Positions 1 through 3,744 of a stretch of 6,261 bases of DNA are shown here, one piece after another (position 1 is the first letter of the stretch; each line of letters opens with the position of its first letter). This DNA is from Deltaproteobacteria bacterium (GTDB lineage: Bacteria; Desulfobacterota; Desulfarculia; Adiutricales; Adiutricaceae): contig JAITJP010000072.1 in assembly GCA_031278835.1 (NCBI GenBank), forward strand, positions 1-6,261. Reading direction: 5' to 3'. Position numbers and translations under genes: made by a program. The notes under the pieces were generated by a model. The model was not told the DNA's origin, did not search any database, and saw only the letters and a program-made list of their open reading frames with translations.

Positions 1-358
1 AACCGTGTTTAGTTAGTTTGAAGATTTGTAAATTTTAATTTTATGGCTTGGTTAGTTTTTTTTAGCTATTTTTTCGCTTAAAACAAAAAATTTACTGGTA
101 AAAATTAATGGTCTTTAATTTTATTTTTAAAAAAGTCTTTTTTTCTGGCCGCCAGGGCCAGGCCTGGGCTGAAGGGCCGGACAGGATAAAAAAAATTGAC
201 ATTAATTGTGATTATAATTACTTAGACTGGTGAAATTATTTTTGGTGATAAATTTTTTTTATAATAACTTTATATAGTTAATTTAAATGGTGATATCGAT
301 GTTCAGTGATTTTAACAGTTTAATTTATATTAATAGTGTAAATTAAATTTCAAAAAAC
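1..358. other. AT-rich intergenic region upstream of the pilin cluster
   Basis: No convincing coding frame is visible on either strand. The stretch is dominated by A and T runs, apart from a GC island at 145-184. A weak AT-only inverted repeat lies at 101-108 / 115-122. Perfect TATAAT hexamers occur at 213-218 and 260-265 and a perfect TTGACA at 196-201. The TTGACA lies only 11 bases before the first TATAAT, and the second TATAAT has no good -35, so neither makes a standard promoter. TGGTGA occurs three times (228, 243, 288) in the same orientation, but no known regulator site is recognised. The region is most simply read as the upstream control region of the pilin cluster. Confidence 0.6.
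145..184. other. GC-rich island built of GGCC words with small inverted repeats
   Basis: About 40 bases of GC-rich sequence sit inside AT-rich DNA. The island contains four GGCC tetramers, a perfect 10-base palindrome at 158-167 (CCAGGCCTGG) and a short CTGG/CCAG hairpin at 145-155. It is preceded by a T-run and followed by an A-run, so in neither direction does it have the hairpin-then-T layout of an intrinsic terminator. Its function is unknown. Confidence 0.4.
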
Positions 359-388
359 TTGACTTATGTATATATTAATAGGTACAAT
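359..388 (+). promoter_or_regulatory. Sigma70-like promoter for the minor pilin cluster
   Basis: A -35 box TTGACT (359-364) is separated by 18 bases from a -10 box TACAAT (383-388). Each box differs from consensus at one position. The spacer and upstream DNA are very AT-rich, which would favour an UP-element-like contribution. The expected transcription start is near 395, giving a leader of about 160 bases before the preferred pilW start at 557. No sigma54-type -24/-12 element was seen here, although such elements are common for pilA in related groups. Confidence 0.5.
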
Positions 389-541
389 CAATTAGTTTGA
401 GAGGCCGGTATTGTGATCGGCCCAGGTTGAGATCTGGCCATTTTTTTGGCCGGATCGGGGCTAGGCCTATGGGCCGTTTGGCTTTTGGAAATATTTTGTT
501 TTTCCGGTTCCGAGATGATGATGACGATTGCTTTTGCCGCC

Positions 542-547
542 AAGGGG
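542..547 (+). promoter_or_regulatory. Ribosome binding site that decides the pilW start
   Basis: AAGGGG lies nine bases before the ATG at 557. The in-frame ATG triplet at 515-523 and the TTG at 446 have no comparable purine-rich element at suitable spacing, so this site favours the shorter protein. Confidence 0.45.
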
Positions 548-556
548 ATTGGCCTA

Positions 557-1705
557 ATGGAAAAAGGCTCGGGCCTTGAAGCCCGGGGGCCTGGGCTTGG
601 TGGGCCTGGGTTTGGTGAGCATGGGCTTGGTGAGTTTGGGGCTCGAGCTTTTGGCCACCAAGGAAAAGGCGGATTTTCACTTGTCGAGCTATTGATGGTC
701 TTGTTTATTGGCATCATGGTCACCGGTTTGGCCTTTACCATTTTCCGCTCATCGACCGGGCGCTTTTTGAGCGAAGAAGCCGCCCTGGGGCTTCAGAGAA
801 ACTTGAGGGGGGCCTTGGCCAGTGTCATCAAGGAGGCCCGGATGGCCGGAAACGGCTTGACCTTATTGGGCCCTAGGGTTGAAAGGGTGGAGTTTTTTGG
901 ACCAACCCATCATAAGCTGGATAAGGGCCAACTGGTCATTGAAAGAAAAATGGGCTGGTTTAAGCTGCCCGAGGCCCCCGGTAGCGATCTGGGGGTCATG
1001 GGCATTTACGGCACCGATGGGGGCCCCAATGGCGCCGATAGTTTGACCATTTTCCGTTCGGAGATTGAAAAGCCCTCGGCCCTGGGTCGCTTGGAGAGTT
1101 TTAAGTCAGGTGAGCTTAAATTTGAGGCGGAGATTGACCCAAACCAGGTCAAAACCGGCGACATCGTGGCCGCCACCATGGCTAATCGGGCCGTTTTGTT
1201 TGAGATCGATCAGTTAAAAAACAACAACAAAACTCTGAGCCTAAAAGCCAAGGGCCGCTTCACCGGGAGCGCCTTGCCCAAGGATTTTCAGGCCGAAGGG
1301 GCCCTGGTTTTTAACCTTCGAAAGGTGGCCATAAGCACTTATTTCGTCAATGAGAAAAATTCCAGCCTAATGGTTGACAATCACGACCAAACTCTGACCG
1401 ATTATGACGATCCCATTAGTGGGGCCAGGGTTTTGGCTGAAAACGTTAGTGATTTACAAATTTATTACTTTTTTGAAAACGATTCGGTGGAACTGTCTAA
1501 GGTAAATTCGGAGCCTGGCTTAAGTTACCAAAGGTTTTTGGGCGAAAAAGTCAAAGCCGTGGCCGTGGCCTTAACCTGCCAAGGTACTTACAATTCGGAA
1601 CAGGCCCAGTATAAACGCCCGGCCTTGTTTAATCGGCTGGCTGGAAATGAATTGGGCAGCCATAAATACTCAAGTCTCATGGAAACGGTCTTTTTGAGGA
1701 ATTAA
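557..1705 (+). CDS. pilW: PilW-like type IV pilus minor pilin with an unusually long leader
   Basis: This is a minor prepilin of the PilW family. By family knowledge it is cleaved and methylated by PilD, inserted in the inner membrane, and helps prime assembly at the pilus tip. From the ATG at 557 it is 382 residues long. The class III site is K-G-G39|F40-S-L-V-E44, with the conserved Glu at mature position 5, followed by a hydrophobic helix to about residue 62. The C-terminal half has the PilW hallmark V-L-A-E-N-V-S-D-L-Q-I-Y-Y (residues 292-304), preceded by a beta-rich stretch. The start is uncertain: ATGs at 515-523 or a TTG at 446 would extend the leader to 51-76 residues, but only the 557 start has a good ribosome site. 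Even so, the 39-residue leader is long for this family. It is glycine-rich and encoded by a 15-base tandem repeat. The gene ends 5 bases before the next one, so the two are co-transcribed. Confidence 0.85.
   Translation: MEKGSGLEARGPGLGGPGFGEHGLGEFGARAFGHQGKGGFSLVELLMVLFIGIMVTGLAFTIFRSSTGRFLSEEAALGLQRNLRGALASVIKEARMAGNGLTLLGPRVERVEFFGPTHHKLDKGQLVIERKMGWFKLPEAPGSDLGVMGIYGTDGGPNGADSLTIFRSEIEKPSALGRLESFKSGELKFEAEIDPNQVKTGDIVAATMANRAVLFEIDQLKNNNKTLSLKAKGRFTGSALPKDFQAEGALVFNLRKVAISTYFVNEKNSSLMVDNHDQTLTDYDDPISGARVLAENVSDLQIYYFFENDSVELSKVNSEPGLSYQRFLGEKVKAVAVALTCQGTYNSEQAQYKRPALFNRLAGNELGSHKYSSLMETVFLRN
587..640 (+). repeat. 15-base imperfect tandem repeat within the pilW leader
   Basis: About 3.6 units start at 587, 602, 617 and 632. 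Units one and two (GGGCCTGGGCTTGGT and its variant with TTT) differ by one base; unit three begins GAGCAT, and unit four is degenerate. The repeat is in frame and encodes G-P-G-L-G, G-P-G-F-G, E-H-G-L-G and E-F-G. The four G-runs at 585-589, 593-595, 602-604 and 608-610, with loops of 3, 6 and 3 bases, also satisfy the canonical G-quadruplex pattern on the coding strand. Confidence 0.75.
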
Positions 1706-1710
1706 GGCTT

Positions 1711-2310
1711 ATGGGAAATTTGGCGCGAAATAGCCCGGGGCTGGCTTTTAAGAAAGGCTTTACGGTTTTGGAATTAATCGTGGTGGTGGTCATGGTCATC
1801 ATAGTGGGGGCCATGGTTTACGGCAACATGAATTCATATTTGAGCGATTCTAGGCTAAGGGGCGAGGCCAAGCGCTTGGAAGAATTTTTGTGGAGGGCCA
1901 AGCTCCTGGCCGATGAGAGCAAGCGCCCGGTCCGGGTGGTTTTGGATTGCTCCCAGGCCAAGAGAAGTGAATGTTATTTAAGCCTTCAAAGCGGCCTTGT
2001 TGACAAAAGCACGGTAACCGGCTGGACCACGCTCCAAGACGGCTTTCACCTTTTTCACGAAAAGGTCAAAGCCACTCTCCTGGCTAGTTTAGATAAGGGC
2101 CAGGACGGCGACAAGAGAATCAAAGACCTTTATTATGGCATTTTTATGCCCGACCAAAAGGTTTACTCAGACCCTAAGCCCTTTGAAATCTTTTTATTTT
2201 ACTCAAAAAATCAAAACGATTCTAAAAAAGTGCCCACTAATGGTTACCGAATATCGATTAGTCGCGATAACGGTAGGATAAGCTTGGTTAAAGAAAGCCA
2301 GGTCATATAA
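1711..2310 (+). CDS. fimT: GspH/FimT-like pseudopilin (minor pilin)
   Basis: This is a 199-residue prepilin of the GspH/FimT/FimU type. It has a 16-residue basic leader ending K-K-G16|F17-T-V-L-E21, with Glu at mature position 5, then a long valine-rich membrane helix (about residues 17-40). The amphipathic continuation R-L-R-G-E-A-K-R-L-E-E-F-L-W-R-A-K resembles the alpha-1 C-terminal part of GspH pilins, where a run of residues ends in a conserved Ala-Arg/Lys pair. Two cysteines follow (C80 and C88 by count) and could form a disulfide. The family role is a core minor pilin connecting the tip complex to the major pilin. GAGGA (1696-1700) lies 10 bases before the ATG. The gene sits 5 bases after pilW and 7 before pilV, so it is clearly part of the same transcript. 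FimT versus FimU cannot be settled by eye. Confidence 0.8.
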   Translation: MGNLARNSPGLAFKKGFTVLELIVVVVMVIIVGAMVYGNMNSYLSDSRLRGEAKRLEEFLWRAKLLADESKRPVRVVLDCSQAKRSECYLSLQSGLVDKSTVTGWTTLQDGFHLFHEKVKATLLASLDKGQDGDKRIKDLYYGIFMPDQKVYSDPKPFEIFLFYSKNQNDSKKVPTNGYRISISRDNGRISLVKESQVI

Positions 2311-2317
2311 GTTTAAG

Positions 2318-2794
2318 ATGAAAAGTTTAAAAATATCGGTCAAAAGGCCCAGCCGTTTTTTAAAAGCCTTGGCTCAGGCCCCCGGGGGCATGACCTTAGT
2401 CGAGCTATTGTTAACCGTCTTGATTTTAACGGTGGGCTGTTTGGCGGCCATGAAAACTCTGACTAGCTCGACCACGGCCAACTCCATGGCAAGCGATCTA
2501 AACTTGGCCTCGCTTTTGGCCGAATCGGAACTGGAAAGGATAAAAAGCCTTAGCCGTTATGAGCTTTTTGAAGAAGCCAATAACGGGCCCAAGGTGGAGA
2601 ATAATCTTGATCGCTTTGGCCGCCAATGCGATAAGGCCGTCTGTCCGGGCCTAAGGTTTAAGCGCACGGTTAGGTATTATCCGGAAAAAGTCACGGCCCT
2701 ATCGACTCAGGTGGAGGTGGAGATGGACTGGACCGGTTTTACCGGGGCCAGGTCGCTGACCCGGTCCACGGTCGTGACTTTTTTTTCATTTTAA
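2318..2794 (+). CDS. pilV: PilV-like type IV pilus minor pilin
   Basis: This is a 158-residue prepilin. A basic 24-residue leader ends A-P-G-G24|M25-T-L-V-E29, so the class III site and the Glu at mature position 5 are present, with Met rather than Phe as first mature residue. A hydrophobic helix follows (about residues 25-45). The segment S-L-L-A-E-S-E-L-E-R-I-K is typical of PilV/GspI pilins, where an A-x-x-E-x-E-x-x-R-like pattern ends the first helix. Two close cysteines, C104 and C109 (C-D-K-A-V-C), could form a small disulfide loop. The short beta-rich C-terminus ends in aromatic residues. In the tip-complex model PilV bridges FimU, PilW and PilX. The start has only a weak ribosome site (AAG near 2315-2317), which suggests translational coupling to the gene ending 7 bases upstream. 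GspI-like is the main alternative; the PilW, PilX and PilY1 neighbours favour PilV. Confidence 0.8.
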   Translation: MKSLKISVKRPSRFLKALAQAPGGMTLVELLLTVLILTVGCLAAMKTLTSSTTANSMASDLNLASLLAESELERIKSLSRYELFEEANNGPKVENNLDRFGRQCDKAVCPGLRFKRTVRYYPEKVTALSTQVEVEMDWTGFTGARSLTRSTVVTFFSF

Positions 2795-2826
2795 GGGCGG
2801 CCCAAAATCTTAAGCAGAGCCCCCTT

Positions 2827-2938
2827 CTAAAAAGGCCCCACAAACGGCCCACAAGGCCCCTGGCGGCCTTTGGGACCATGACTTGGTACCTAAGGGAGGC
2901 TTGGGGGGCCCAAGGGCTCTACGGGCCTAAAAAGGCCC
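2827..2938 (+). repeat. 12-base direct repeat, copies exactly 100 bases apart
   Basis: CTAAAAAGGCCC is present at 2827-2838 and again at 2927-2938. The second copy is part of a hairpin in which GGGCCT (2923-2928) and AGGCCC (2933-2938) pair around an AAAA loop, followed by TTT. The first copy has no such partner directly upstream. Its function is unknown. Confidence 0.5.
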
Positions 2939-2963
2939 TTTAAAGGCCAAAGGCCCGGGGCGG

Positions 2964-2993
2964 CCTGATGGGCCCGGTTTCGGGCTAATCAGG
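2964..2993 (+). other. Strong hairpin upstream of pilX
   Basis: A 13-base stem pairs 2964-2976 with 2981-2993 around a GTTT loop. It contains one G-A mismatch and one G-T wobble; the inner five pairs are all G-C, and the outer six are CCTGAT with ATCAGG. A run of six T follows at 3003-3008, but ten bases away, so this is not a canonical intrinsic terminator. It could be an mRNA-stabilising or processing structure, or a leaky terminator within the cluster. Confidence 0.5.
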
Positions 2994-3034
2994 GGGCTCA
3001 GGTTTTTTGGCCATTTAACCTAGAAACTAAATTT

Positions 3035-3667
3035 ATGAAGATCATGAAAATTAACCATTGTGGCCCTAGGCCCGGGCTTATCTTGCCCTTTACCCTTTTC
3101 ATATTAACCCTTTTGAGTTTGATGGGGGTGATCTTGATGACCTCCAGCCGCCAGGAAGTGGGCCAAGCCAGTCAAACCAGGTTGGCCCAGGATACTTTCA
3201 ACGCCGCCGAATCGTCGGCCATGGTGGCCACCTTACTGTCAAGGATACTTTTAAGGCCAGAGTTGGGTTCGCCCCAACAGGCTCTTAGAAAGTCGGCCGG
3301 AAAGTTTCCGCTTGATTTGGCCATAAACGAGAAAAGGTTCAATTTAGCCACCCTGGTCAATGAATCGGCCAAGAGCGACTATTCGTTTATGGATCGCTAC
3401 GCCGAAACCGGCTGGGGTGGCCCGGCCTCAATGGAACCGCACCTGGCCTTTTCCATAAACGGGGAGAAAGTGGCCTGGGCCGTGGTTCAAATCGATGGCC
3501 AGGACCTGGCCCCGTCCGGGGCCAGTTTGGGCATGAACGATCGTTATGATTCTTCGGCGGCCACGGCCCAGCTGGTCAACATCATCGTTTCCGTTAGGGG
3601 CTTAAACGGCCGGGCCAATCCCGGGGCCACGACTTTTATCACCTCCATGTATCGAGAGGCTTTGTAA
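3035..3667 (+). CDS. pilX: PilX-like minor pilin lacking Glu at mature position 5
   Basis: This 210-residue protein has the PilX layout. A short leader ends R-P-G14, then L15-I-L-P-F begins a hydrophobic helix (about residues 15-35). An amphipathic segment follows, ending in F-N-A-A-E-S-S (55-61), which matches the A-A-E signature after the PilX N-terminal helix. If cleavage is after G14, mature position 5 is Phe19 rather than Glu. This is common in PilX and GspK-type pilins and consistent with a tip position, where no neighbour's N-terminus has to be neutralised. The C-terminal part is soluble; apart from Cys9 in the leader it has no cysteines. No clear ribosome site precedes the ATG at 3035, and a second in-frame ATG at 3044 would shorten the leader by three residues. 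It lies directly before the pilY1-like gene, as in known clusters where PilX and PilY1 act together. Confidence 0.75.
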   Translation: MKIMKINHCGPRPGLILPFTLFILTLLSLMGVILMTSSRQEVGQASQTRLAQDTFNAAESSAMVATLLSRILLRPELGSPQQALRKSAGKFPLDLAINEKRFNLATLVNESAKSDYSFMDRYAETGWGGPASMEPHLAFSINGEKVAWAVVQIDGQDLAPSGASLGMNDRYDSSAATAQLVNIIVSVRGLNGRANPGATTFITSMYREAL

Positions 3668-3685
3668 AGCTCAATGAGCTTTTTT
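3666..3685 (+). terminator. Intrinsic-terminator-like hairpin overlapping the pilX stop codon
   Basis: AAAGCTC (3666-3672) pairs perfectly with GAGCTTT (3676-3682) around an AAT loop. The T-run spans 3680-3685, so three T lie beyond the stem and more T-rich DNA follows. The 5' arm begins in the last two bases of the pilX stop codon. The stem is short (7 pairs, three of them G-C), so termination would probably be partial. Read-through or a separate promoter is needed for the pilY1-like gene. Confidence 0.5.
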
Positions 3686-3744
3686 ATAAGTTTTTAAGTT
3701 TTTACTGTAATATTTTTCTTTTGGTTTTTTTTTGGGATTAAGCG
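3683..3744 (+). promoter_or_regulatory. T-rich spacer before pilY1 with possible weak promoter and ribosome site
   Basis: This spacer is mostly T-runs. TGTAAT at 3706-3711 could serve as a -10 box, but no good -35 is found 16-18 bases upstream, so the promoter is speculative. GGGA at 3734-3737 lies seven bases before the ATG at 3745 and is the likely ribosome site. An in-frame TAA at 3739-3741 excludes any longer protein. Confidence 0.3.

Larger units (their letters stand above)
2795..3034. other. GC-rich, hairpin-rich gap between pilV and pilX without a supported gene
   Basis: These 240 bases interrupt an otherwise tightly packed cluster. No credible reading frame is present: the only small ATG frame, at 2878, gives 21 codons with poor start context. 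The stretch holds 13 GGCC tetramers by eye count, a 12-base direct repeat spaced 100 bases apart, several short GC hairpins, a G-quadruplex pattern at 2894-2925 and a strong hairpin at 2964-2993. It is probably a transcribed leader or processing region for pilX, or a degraded insert. Confidence 0.5.

Noticed and set aside
145..184. Terminator of an upstream gene
   Set aside because: The GC hairpin potential is preceded by T and followed by A, which is the wrong arrangement for an intrinsic terminator on either strand.
196..218. TTGACA and TATAAT as one promoter
   Set aside because: The spacer is only 11 bases, far from the 16-18 needed by sigma70 polymerase.
397..579. 60-codon plus-strand frame overlapping the pilW leader
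   Set aside because: It is in a different frame from the prepilin and its product is Arg/Phe/Asp-rich with no motif; it could be an upstream leader peptide, but nothing supports it.
388..741. Minus-strand proline-rich open frames opposite the pilW 5' end (also 375-680)
   Set aside because: They are the complement of the glycine-rich repeat and GGCC-rich leader; there is no ribosome site and no family resemblance, and the plus-strand prepilin signal is clear.
2878..2943. 21-codon frame starting with ATG in the pilV-pilX gap
   Set aside because: There is no ribosome binding site, no hydrophobic segment and no motif, and it overlaps GC hairpins.
2795..3034. CRISPR array, tRNA or insertion sequence in the pilV-pilX gap
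   Set aside because: There are no evenly spaced long repeats, no cloverleaf with anticodon and CCA-type end, and no transposase frame or terminal inverted repeats beyond a 9-base long-range match.
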